From NCBI GenBank assembly GCA_947561715.1, contig OX387197.1:19452266-19516265 (forward strand): a DNA stretch of 64,000 nt, written 5' to 3'. This DNA is from Ascidia mentula (lineage: Eukaryota > Chordata > Ascidiacea > Phlebobranchia > Ascidiidae). The stretch's first letter is position 1, and each line of letters starts with the position of its first letter. The notes beneath the pieces are model-generated. The model saw nothing but the letters and a program-made list of their open reading frames with translations. It ran no database searches and was not told where the DNA came from. Position numbers and translations under genes: made by a program. This document shows positions 52,160 through 62,745 of the stretch, one piece after another.

Positions 52160-54934
52160 TCAATCGACCTGGGGCACAGTTATCGTCTTGCTTTTGGGAT
52201 CGTCGAAACGATCCATGGTGGTAACCTGGGAGACCATGCCCAGGCCATAGAAGAGCATGACGATCATTAAGAGCCCAACCAGAAGGCCCATCCATATGGG
52301 CCCGGTGAACCAGCCTTCACAATCCAGTGCACGAGAGAAAGTATTGTTGGAGACATCAAACGACTGGATCTGTGACAATTAAAAAGCGAATTGAAGGCTG
52401 GAAATTTTGCATCAGATCACACACTGTCGAGTAGTGTCAATTTCCTTGATTTGAGATGTGAAACTTAGCTGTTGTTCGCGAAACTTTTGATTCGACTCGT
52501 TTTGAACCGAGTATTTATTCATTCCCATACACATACGTTTGTATTTTGAAACTATAATTCTTGCACCGTGAAAGTTTCAAGTGTTTACATTTTCTAACTT
52601 GATACCTTAGCGGCGTAACCCTGACTATACAACAAACATGTCACTTAAACGCCGGACAACCTGCACGTGGACGAATTCCAGGTGAACTTGATTGTCTGTG
52701 GTGTTTCCCACGTAGGATATATTTCCGGGAGCCTGACATGCGAATGACCAACCGACCGGAGCAGTCATAGTGAGGTTGAAACCTCTTGGGTTGAGATTCC
52801 GTGACATCTCTTCGCCGTTTATAGTGTAATTGACCGTTACGCCGGCCAGGTTCCACCAAAACAACTGCGAGTTCGAGTAGTAAATCGACATGAAGTCATA
52901 TCTGCGTGAATAGAGAAGGGTTAATTTGCAATAGAACTAATCTTCTGGCAAAACTTAAGGTAGTTTTTTTCTCCGACGTTTTAGCTGCCACATAGCCAGA
53001 TTTTATTAGAGAAGTGGTAAATTGTTGTGAATTGCTTGCAACCCTGCTTTATTAGAACAACAACAACATACCTCACTGAAACATCACTCAAAGAAGAGTT
53101 AGCGGATGTGTTATACACCATAACAGCGCTGCAAAAATGTTTGCATTGTTAATAAACAGATTTTTAACAACAAAAAAACACAAACAGAATCACTGTATAC
53201 CTGTTGAAGCTGGTGCTGTTGGTGGAATTGCCCTGGGCACAAACCTCTGATATTGTAGGGCTGTTGCTAGCTAGGAGCTCAGTTTTGTTTGGGCCCACAT
53301 ATAAAGTAAGTGACTCATATGCCATGTAGGTGCAGTTGCCAATGAAATATGTTGTTCCATTAGCAGTTTCTTCAATTGCAAGCAGATGCCTGCTTGAACC
53401 ACTTGCCATTGAAATTTCTCGTTTCTGAACGTAATTAAAATGGTTCAAAGAAGTTTTTATTACATATGTTGCGGAACGCTGACTTACCACCACATTTTCA
53501 GCAGTCACAATAGCAATGTAATTTCCTTGGAATTTATCCAGACTTTCCTTTATTTCTTTGTCTAATTAAACAAACATAATCATATCAAAACCATTCTAGA
53601 TTTTTCTACATTTTTTTCGACAAAAACAAAAACAACTTAAATGGTACAAAATTAGATTGCAAATTATGTTGTTTCAGAGGTCGTACCTCGGGAGGCAAAA
53701 TCAAGTATTGTTGCAGATTGTGACAATCTGTCAACAGGCTTCAGTGAAATTGTTTCAATATCACTTCCTTTGAAGGTTTGTTTCAACTTAGCAAAGAGAT
53801 CATCAACAATATTGGCAGGTTCAATGGAAGGAACAACAAGTGATGTGTTGTACTTGCTTATGTAGTTCTGCACAAAATAAAAAGAATCAGTTTATAAGTA
53901 ATAAAAATTAAATGTTTTCTGTGCATTAGTGATAAATAAAATATTTTTATTCAAAATCAGACAGTGCCTTGGAAGTAATGTACATTAGAGTAACACCACA
54001 ATGCTCAAATTATCAAAAGTTGTTAAGCCAAAAAATATTCTAAGAGCTCGGTAGATTGTGCGGGTGCTTTGCTTTTGCTTTAACACATCAAACATAACTA
54101 CACAGCTAACTAGGTTGTTAATTATCCATATCGATCATTGGCAAATAATAGCATCAACAGATTTGTAAAATAAGGTTTTAAGAAATTACTTACACGAATG
54201 GAAGTAAAAGCCTTAGTATTTCCCAGCAATGTAAAATCTTCGATGGAAAGCTGCAATAAACAACCACGATTTTGTTCTAATTTGGTACAAATATAAACCA
54301 AATGGTATGTGAAAATGTACAAAATACAAAAATATATACTAGATTGGAAAGTTTTGTATTTATGAGGATTTTGTTCGGCGATCGCTAATTGTGCGAACGG
54401 CAATTAGCGATCACCAAGTTTTTCGAATGTTAATTTATTGCACAGATTATCAGTCAATTTTCGCAAAAGTTCTCAGAGGCTTTATCCTACAACACTTATT
54501 CCAATCTTGTACATATATTGATAGACTACACAAGATATGCGTTTACAGTAGGCTGTGTTATGTACTAAAGCACTAGTTTTAATTAACCTACCTTGTCATG
54601 GGTAAACATAAACACTTTCTTTGGATGAACCTGTTTAAGACATTCCAAATATTGATCAGTAAACACAGAAAAAACTGTTTCTCCAGGACCCAGATCTTTA
54701 TGAAGTGGACATGATGGAGAACTGAAAAAACAAACGGCTAGTTGTAGTCCAAACACAAATTATTTGACCAAAAACATTATCCAGCTTTAATCACATTCGT
54801 AACAGTGTTGGGAATGAAATGAAAACTTACTTTGTGTTCGACCACAATAAAAGCGGCACAAATTCCGAGGCAAGGGTAAAGGAACTTAGTCCGAGACACA
54901 ACACAAGTGTTAACGGACCTTTACTTACTAACAT
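52160..54934 (-). CDS. ATP6AP1: V-ATPase accessory subunit Ac45
   Basis: Nine exons, 54934-54831, 54721-54592, 54250-54194, 53867-53687, 53561-53488, 53424-53201, 53128-53072, 52901-52661 and 52369-52160, give about 425 residues (human 470) with all phases consistent. Ac45 helps assemble and steer the V-ATPase that acidifies lysosomes and secretory organelles. Exon 1 encodes a signal peptide (about residues 1-22) followed by EFVPLLLWSN (human QVPLVLWSS). KLSIEDFTLLG matches human LSLDDFTAYG. The luminal part has many N-glycosylation sequons. The C-terminal exon has GWFTGPIWMGLLVGLLMIVM (human IWMGLLTSLFMLF) as the membrane helix, then TMDRFDDPKSKTITVPQVD, almost the human tail. An acceptor-like TATGTAG ends 19 bases before the ATG. 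Confidence 0.95.
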
Positions 54935-55281
54935 TTCTCTTTGTCCAAATGATCTACATAAAATGAGACAACAAACAAACAAGTATGATTATCTAATTAA
55001 CAATTGACAACAAAGTTGAGTTAACGCAGAAATGACACAAAATCGGAAAGAACTCAACAGCTACAATTAAGCTTTACAGATCGCGTGACTGAGGGGGCAC
55101 GTACAACTTTTTATATAAATTATTTTTGTTTTTGGTTTAATACTTCATTCGCCCAGACTGTTATAAAAAATTGTTTTCAATTTTTTATTCATACTAAAAA
55201 ATACAACAAACAAAACATTCACGTCGCAACTTTAAAATGAATTTCTATTGGGAAAACACATTCAAAAGGTCGTTTCTCAGC

Positions 55282-55291
55282 ATCACGTGAT
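55282..55291. promoter_or_regulatory. CLEAR-like E-box 1, ATP6AP1 upstream
   Basis: Palindrome ATCACGTGAT, about 350 bases upstream of the ATP6AP1 start. Its core TCACGTGA is the central 8 bases of the CLEAR motif bound by TFEB/MITF-type factors, which control V-ATPase and lysosomal genes in vertebrates. Function here is inferred. Confidence 0.45.
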
Positions 55292-55648
55292 ATTTTTTTT
55301 ACTGGCCTGAAATCAGTATCGCAGACCAATTGCTTAAAAAACGTCAAGCAGCGCGCGACCACTTTTCTTTTTTATATTTAGTTCGCTTTTCCGAGCGATA
55401 TTCAATTTAAACGTTTTTGTCGATTGTAAAAAGCTAACACAAAGTCTGTTATGGTCGGTTGCCTATTTGCATGTTTACAGCGCACAATTTAAAAAAATAT
55501 TTGCCGGAGCCAACTGCCAACATTTTCCCAATATTATTTTACTACACTCGATAAATAAACGTAGCAAGGATTCCAAACCATTTTTGCTGAAGCAGCATAC
55601 TCCCGACTCAATAAAATTGTATTCCTTGATTTTTTTATTGGTCGCTGC

Positions 55649-55658
55649 ATCACGTGAT
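55649..55658. promoter_or_regulatory. CLEAR-like E-box 2, ATP6AP1 upstream
   Basis: A second identical ATCACGTGAT, about 715 bases upstream of the ATP6AP1 start and 367 bases from the first. Confidence 0.4.
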
Positions 55659-56545
55659 AAAATTAGACACAGATAAATTAGAGCCAGAGCACCATCTATA
55701 GGACGCCATGGGTTAAACACATATGTAGAATATCACAATGAATTGTACAACGGCGTCATCATAATGCAATTTTCATGACCTAAATGTAGCGTGTTTTAAT
55801 TAAACCCATATATAGATACCGTGGGATTGCCATCACAGAAAGTGTCTTTGGTGCTAAATTTGTTATGGTGTTTATTTCCTGCAATCGTGCGTAAATTCTC
55901 ACGACAGAAATCCACAATTCAACGTCCAGTAGTCAAAATCTCAGTTAAGCACTTTGTATGCGACTGTCCACATTCGAATTTAGTCTGGTTCATCACTAAT
56001 ATGCATCGCATTTATTCGTAGTGGACCCCTCAGAACGGTACCACGACGGAAAACAAATAAAACCAATTTTTTGCACTACTGTACTAGGTTGCTATTGTGA
56101 CAAAGGCGGGTTTGCGAAATATTAATTATTACTGAGTTAAGAGCATCATTTAAAATTCCAGGTTATTTTTAGCATTTCTCCCCAATGGACACGGACGGGG
56201 ACTGGTAAAACCACAAATAATCACAAATTTACCACAGTTTACAGTGTTTTCTAATTTTATTACTTGTATCCGATTAACTGAGTTACGAAACGGATTTCTA
56301 TATGTTTTATAATAAAGCCTTATAATAAACCACTTTTTTATCGCTGAGAAGTTTGGTTTCAGTATGTTTAGGTAGGGTTACTGTAAAAAAGTCTGACCAT
56401 TTAACAAGTAGATTTTTACCTACGAAAACGCGAATTGGTTTGTCGAATTCGTTTAAATAATTAAATGGGCTGCGGATAGTATGATATTGCCACTTACACA
56501 CTGGCGTGGGGATACATCATTAAAAATTAACGAAATAGTGAAATA

Positions 56546-56551
56546 TTTATT
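56546..56551 (-). terminator. Poly(A) signal of the dystroglycan-like gene
   Basis: Minus-strand AATAAA about 53 bases after the stop codon at 56604. Confidence 0.6.
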
Positions 56552-56603
56552 GCACAACGTAACATGATTGTAATAACATACGTCTTAAAATAATTTTCAA
56601 ATA

Positions 56604-59473
56604 TTATTTGCCCCTCTTCATCACAAGCATTTCTTTGAAAACAAACGACGAGGTACTTGTGTCACTGCTTATACTCGTTCCATCCCCATTTGACTGGAAG
56701 CGAGCATTTACGAATGAGTAGCCAGAAAAATGTCTGTTATCACCACAGGAAACATCTGTGTCGCTGACGTTCATGATGGAACTGTTGCTTAGGGAACTAC
56801 TTGGGAATGTGATTTCATTTTCATCCACCACTGTGTCCACTACTCTTCGTTCTTCTAATAAAATACGTGGCTTTGTGGGCTGGAAGGTGTCCATTTCTAC
56901 TTCGTTTTCAAGGCAAATTGGTTTTCTGCAAATATATGCCATTAGTTACCTTAATCACAACTTTAAAAAATAATAACTTTGATACCTTGGTTTGGAAAAA
57001 GTTCGGTCACTGAACCACAAGCTTGAATTTTGCAACTTCTTTCTTTTGTGCCTTACAACTAATAATACTGAAGAAACAGTCATAAACACACCAACAATAC
57101 AGATAGGCAAAACAACTGCCAATGAGTTTCTTGCTTCTACGATGACATCATCTTCCTCAATATTAGAAGAAATTTGCAATAAACTTATTTCATTGATTAC
57201 AAATTCTGGCAGCATTGCAAAGAAAAATTTTTCAGTACATTGGTTTTCATCAGGAATGGCCATCAATGGAAAATAATGACTGGTAAAACTTTTGTAGGAA
57301 AATTTGTCAATCAACCATGAAATCTCTACATGTTTTCTCTCCCCTAAAGTGGGATTGTGGTTCAGTAAGGATTGGTTCCAACTCCTAACTGTGATATCAT
57401 GTATGTACACATAAGGCAAAAAGTTAGCCAGCTTTTGCACAAACAACAAAATTGAAGCTTCAATTGTAGCAAAGTGGTTTCCAGAAATCACAACACTTTC
57501 CTTTGGGTTCCAATACACTGAGCAGTTCACTGTTACCAAATACTGGTGTTTAAAAGGTGATATCTTTTCATTGAACTGTAACAGCAGACTGGATGGCCAC
57601 TTAGTTGTCCTGGTATTAATTGTAAGTAGAGTTGGCCATTTAAACATGCTTTTATCAGATAGCATTCCAAGCCATGTGGTTGATGTGCTATTAATTGAAT
57701 CTAGTGGCATGGAACTGTTAATAAAAAACTCCTTTTCAGTTGATGCAGAGTATGTCCAATGGAGAGGAACTTCAAACAGAAAAGCTCTTCCAATTGTTGT
57801 TGTTATATTTATCACTTTTGGAACTGCAAGAAAATCGGAAAAAAAATCAATGAAATGTAGTTTTTGCATTCTTATTACTGTCACAGACAATAGGATACTT
57901 GTTTTTTTTAATTAAAGGCTTGCAGTAGTCAACATTTTGTTATGAGGAAACTAAACAAAAACATTCGAAAGCTGTGCTTTAGGTACCAGGAAATCCTCGA
58001 TAAACCCCAATTGAATAAAATGTAATGCAAAAATATAACTTACCTTTCCGTGAAGATGTAGTTAAACTGTTAAAGCTCAAGTAGCCTTTGGTTGTTAGCA
58101 GTTGATTGTTGATTAATGCTAACTGTGTTACTACTTCAAATATGGTTGTTAGATTAGGTTGAATGACAGTGGACAGAAAATTATGCTTTGGATGCTTTTT
58201 GTGATGAATGTTGTATTTGGGTACAATTGTTCCAACAAGTTTGCTGATGATAATTGATGGAATATAACGATTGGATAGGGCAGTAGTATTTAAAGTTTGC
58301 CCTGATTGAATATCTGCTATATTCCACAATGGTACAGATGTGTGCCAACTACGAGAAGTATGAACTGTGGTAGAAGCTGATTGTGAAGTTGTTTGATATG
58401 ACACCATTTCTAAAGTTAGTTTACTACTGACTTCTAAGCTCCCACTCCCAGATACTATATTGTGACTACCTGATCCACTCTGTACTGCTTCAACAGTATG
58501 GGCCACTGTTTTGGAGCTTGGGGTTGACAAAGTTCCAGCTGTAGCAGGCCTGCCCTCTTTGATTGGCATGTAACAAGAAATAGTAGACATTGGCATTAAA
58601 GTACACATGGAACAACACACATGCATGTACACAACATCAATATGTGATGCACTGACCAGTTAAATGTGGTTTAGTCACTGTAGTACTGTTGGCAGTGTGA
58701 CGAAAGTTTGTAGGCAATATGGTTGCAAATTGCACAGGCATTGTCGGGTGAGGTGGAATGTTGTTCAAATTATTTTTATCAGTAAAGAATCCAGGTGTGT
58801 GTGAAACAGACCGTTTTTTTCTGGAGGTAAAGAACTTCTCAACTGGAACCAATTTGTTATTTTGTTTTGTTATTTGCAGCAAAGACCAAGAGGTCACTGA
58901 GCAACCCAGAGTTTTGCTTAAATTTCCTTCTTTTAAAATTGACTGGTATGACCCAAGAAGGTCAAGAAAGCTTTTGCTTTTAGTGCTCAAAAACTTTGAA
59001 TCTCTGAATGCTTTCCAGTAAACTGCAAATTCCCGTCTGGCAGCATTCTTAGTTGCTTTTTCCATGTCACGTTCAAAAGAAAAATGAGCAAGCATATCAA
59101 TATTTCCCTCTTTGCATTTAAAATAGATGTCATATAAACGATGTCTTTTACAACATATTTGGTCATACTGACAGAAGTACAACGGCATTCCATCTTCCAC
59201 TAATTTGGTTTCCATTGCAACTGCATTTTGAGGTAGATGCAAGGTTTTGGCTAATGTGTCAATAATATTAAAAGACCCTCTTTGACATTTTGACATGTGC
59301 ATCACACAATATACTGCATGAATGTCAGTTGAAAGCTGTGATGCATCTGGCCTTCGTTTGAAATACTGATCAAATCTCTCAAACTGTGGTAAATATTCAT
59401 TTACTAAGACTACGTTAATCCAGATAAACATTACACAAACAAGGAACAGAATCCATTTCGTTTCGCTGAGCAT
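56604..59473 (-). CDS. Dystroglycan-like type I membrane protein
   Basis: Four exons, 59473-58657, about 58556-58044, 57823-56986 and 56925-56604, give about 829 residues (human DAG1 895). Dystroglycan links extracellular matrix to the cytoskeleton. Order seen: signal peptide (1-24, from the internal Met); a Cys-containing N-terminal domain with LGCSVTSWSLLQ shortly before a furin-like RKKRS at 218-222, as DAG1 has LGYPVVGW before RVRRQ; a Ser/Thr-rich mucin-like stretch (about 225-400); a segment starting PKVINITTTIGRAFLFEVP, like the DAG1 Ig-like start; LVQKLANF-type helix region and AMLPEFVINEISLL (DAG1 ALEPDFKATSITVT); one membrane helix (678-700) then RHKRKK. The 129-residue tail has no PPxY dystrophin/WW ligand, and no clear GS autocleavage site is seen. 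The exon 2 start could instead be 58538. Family call rests on remembered, weak similarity plus layout; an alpha/epsilon-sarcoglycan relative is possible. Confidence 0.6.
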
Positions 59474-59505
59474 TATTGGTGCAAACACTATGTTCTGTGA
59501 CGTGA

Positions 59506-60117
59506 CTGTCGAAAACAGAAATATCTTGTTATACGATATTCGGACAATAAACGTAGTGAAATATATTGTTGCCACATCCTTTCCTTCACAATTTTACTTG
59601 CTGTTTTTATGTTGTTGCCATGGAAATATAAATATCACAATTGTCACAAACCATGACGAGTGAAAAAAACTGATCTCTATGTGTTTATCTCTGTCAGTGG
59701 TGAAATTCAGACAAATGATTCTTATAGGCAACCAGACGGCCTCATACTTTGTCAGAATTAACATGTCGGTTATTTAACCAACTTGTTGCTTATTTAGCAA
59801 CGTTTTGCTTTGTCTTGTTGGTAGGGTCTCAAAGAGACTTTATCAGTCCAGGAAAAACAACATATTGCCTAAATAATGAATATATTTGCTGAAATAGGGG
59901 CATGGTAAGCAACCAAAATCGGACAAAGTTTTTAAAATACATTCAATTTCTGCACCAAAAAACATGAAGCTTGATTTTTTTAAATCCTGGCCGAAGGTAA
60001 CCGCGGTCATGGGTCATAACTTTCTACCGATACGGTTCAGTAAACAAAACTCTCAACTAACTCGCATCTAGCGATTGTTGTTTCTGATTCTGATTATAAC
60101 GTTTATTTTTGTGTTAG
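59506..60117. promoter_or_regulatory. Shared upstream region, dystroglycan-like and KIN17
   Basis: About 0.6 kb between two divergent genes (start codons 59473 minus and 60138 plus), so both promoters must lie in or near it. I see no TATA box placed convincingly for either. Confidence 0.45.
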
Positions 60118-60137
60118 CCATTGTTATCCATATCAAG

Positions 60138-62274
60138 ATGGGAAAAGAAAAGCCTGGATTTATGACTGCCAAAGCGATTGGCAACCGAATAAAGTCAAAG
60201 GGCCTGCAAAAACTGCGATGGTATTGTCAGATGTGTCAAAAACAATGCCGGGATGAGGTAACGCCTTTTAAGTAACTGTAACAACCATAAACTTTACAAT
60301 TCTATAACCTGTTTTAGAATGGTTTTAAATGTCATTGCACGTCTGAATCGCATCAGCGTCAGCTGCTTCTTGCTGGTGAAAAGCCCGGTGCATTCAACAG
60401 TATGTTTTCAAGTGCATTTTACAAGGATTTCATGCAAATCCTAAGGACGTCTTATGGAACAAAACGGGTCCAGAACAACGTTGTATGTTGCATAATACTT
60501 AAAAATGGCATTTCACTGAATACATTTTAAGGCAAATAATAAACTTTGCAGGTGTACAATGAATACATTAGCCAAAAAGACCATATTCACATGAATGCAA
60601 CTAGGTGGTACACCTTAACAACCTTTACTAAGTGGCTGGGCCGAGAAGGTACTGTTGTAAACTTGTAAAGCCAACCAGTGTTTTTTATAGTTTATGTGCA
60701 CAGTTAACTTGACTGCTCGTGGTTGATCTTTGTTACAGGTCACTGTAAAGTGGATCAAACAGAAAAAGGTTGGTTTATTCAATACATTGATCGAGATCCT
60801 CTGGTTTTGGCAAGGCAAAAAGAATTAGAAAAACAGAAAGCCAGAGAAAAGGGCGATGAAGAAAGACATGCAAGGTGGGATTAGCGTTTGTCTGTTTTAG
60901 TATACTGTTGGTGCCAAACAAGTCCATATCTTAACTGCAATATAATTCAAAAAAAATGTTCAAGTTGCATGGTATGTGATGTTCAAGTATATTTTATTCC
61001 ATAATGTTGTTCAGGATTATTTTGTTTTCTGCTCACCACTTATGAAAAGCATTCGATTGCATGTCAGTTATCTTTTGTTTATTTTAGTAGAAAAGGTAAT
61101 ATTTATCATTTATTTTCTCCAGAATCATAGAAGATATGGTTAAGCGTGGCCAAGACAGTGAAGCAAGCACTAGTGTTCAAGAATTTACCGAATTAAAGCG
61201 TGAAGATGACGATGAAAAAGTAGCCTTTAATCTTAATGCACCAACCCTACCTGGTATTTACTTGTGTATATATTTTTCTTAATGTAAAGCTGTTTTACAA
61301 AAAAACTCCTACTTGTAGAAACTAAGGTATCATCAGATGGAAAAAATAGTTTTAAAAAATTGAACAACGTTGCAACCAAGCGAAAGCAAATTGGACCAAT
61401 CGATAAAAATGCAAAAAAGAAAAAAAGTGCTTTAGATGAAATTATGGCAGTAAGTTTTGAGTTACATGTGAAACAAAATTCAGCATTTTACACAATCATT
61501 TGTGGTTTTGTGTTTGTATTATTTATTTTCCCCTTGACTTCAAAAATTGCAGTATTTTAACAGTTAGTATCATAATCTTGACAATGTATAGTACAGTTTC
61601 TATTAAATTTGTAAGGCGGAGGAAGTTAAGAAGAAAGTGTCACAACATACAGAGGATTGGCTTGCCCCAGATATTGTTATTAAAGTAGTTACAAAGCGGT
61701 TGGGTGAAAATTACCACAAAAGAAAAGCTGTTGTTAAAGAAGTAATAAACAAGTAAGACAAAAATTTTGTGCTATTGAAGATCTGTTTTTAATATCGTTG
61801 CATTTCTTAGATTTACGGCTGTTGTGAAAATGCTGGATAGCGGTGACAAAATTAAATTGGACCAAATGCATGTGGAAACAGTAATTCCTGCCATTGGTTT
61901 GTAGTTTTTTTATTGTTTAACATGTTTGTGCTGTTGATATTTTAATGTAAATTCATTTTTGTAGGGAGAAAGGTGATTGTGGTAAATGGTGGATACAGAG
62001 GATCTGTAGCCACACTAGAGTCGGTTGACATCAAAAAGTTTTGCGCGACAATTAAAATTGTGGAGGTATGGGCAGAAATGTTGATTTCCAGTTCCAGAAA
62101 TATTGATTTTTCAGCACCAGACTTAGAGAATAGCTGCCATGGCTTGCAGTCCTGATTAAAATCTTTCTAGCATAACCAGTTTTTGTCATATGTATATTTC
62201 AGGGACCATTAACTGGAAGAGTGGTGGAAAATATTAAATATGAAGATATTTCTAAGAAACATGAAGCTACGTGA
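60138..62274 (+). CDS. KIN: DNA/RNA-binding protein KIN17
   Basis: Ten exons, 60138-60257, 60318-60479, 60552-60648, 60739-60874, 61123-61253, 61319-61449, 61616-61752, 61811-61896, 61965-62065 and 62203-62274, give 390 residues (human 393), all GT-AG and in phase. KIN17 is a conserved nuclear protein tied to replication, DNA-damage response and RNA processing. The N-terminus ANRIKSKGLQKLRWYCQMCQ is nearly the human sequence; the C2H2 zinc finger is Cys30, Cys33, His46 and His52. The winged-helix-like region follows (VYNEYISQKDHIHMNATRW, TKWLGREG, GWFIQYIDRDP), then a Lys/Glu-rich helix, the nuclear-signal stretch KKKKSALDEIM, and a C-terminal SH3/KOW-type part (VIVVNGGYRGSVATLES, GPLTGRVVENIKYEDISK). 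The ATG sits 20 bases after an acceptor-like TTTGTGTTAG, so a spliced leader or 5' UTR intron is likely. Confidence 0.97.
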
Positions 62275-62384
62275 CAGCACACCCAAATATGTTGTGGGAA
62301 TTAAAGTGAACTACTTCTATCTTGAATGTGGAGATGCTTGAAAGGAAGTGTACTGTATGTTAAGCAACCTTGTTTGGTTGTTTT

Positions 62385-62390
62385 ATTAAA
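62385..62390 (+). terminator. Possible KIN17 poly(A) signal
   Basis: ATTAAA, the common variant hexamer, 111 bases after the KIN17 stop. Confidence 0.4.
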
Positions 62391-62431
62391 TATATTTGTT
62401 GGCAAACAAAAAAAATTTGAAAATGATTTTT

Positions 62432-62681
62432 AAGTATATACACCAAAAGCAGGTATGAGAGTCAAGTTGTGTATTTGTCAGTACGCCATAATACATTTGC
62501 TAGGTGCATTCAGCAAGAGGTAATAAAACTCTGTATGGCAAATGCAATGAAGAATTTTTTCAAGTATATACATCAAAAGCAGGTATGAGAGCCAAGTTGT
62601 GTATTTGTCAGTACGCCATAATACATTTGCTAGGTGCAGTCAGCAAGAGGTAATAGTATACGGCAAATGCAATGAAGAATT
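62432..62681 (+). repeat. 130-bp tandem duplication, two copies
   Basis: A unit starting AAGTATATACA recurs 130 bases later (62432 and 62562) at high identity; the second copy is about 10 bases shorter because of a small deletion after GGTAAT. It fills most of the gap between the convergent 3' ends of KIN17 and AASS and contains no open frame of note. Confidence 0.9.
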
Positions 62682-62745
62682 ATGAGTAATGTTGTAAAAC
62701 GTGTGTATAGTGCGCTTAATGCAGGTAAATATATAAAAAATAAAA

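Larger units (their letters stand above)
54954..56545. other. Upstream region of ATP6AP1
   Basis: About 1.6 kb of AT-rich spacer between ATP6AP1 (start) and the dystroglycan-like gene (end), both on minus. No gene is seen. It contains the two E-box palindromes listed separately. Confidence 0.5.
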
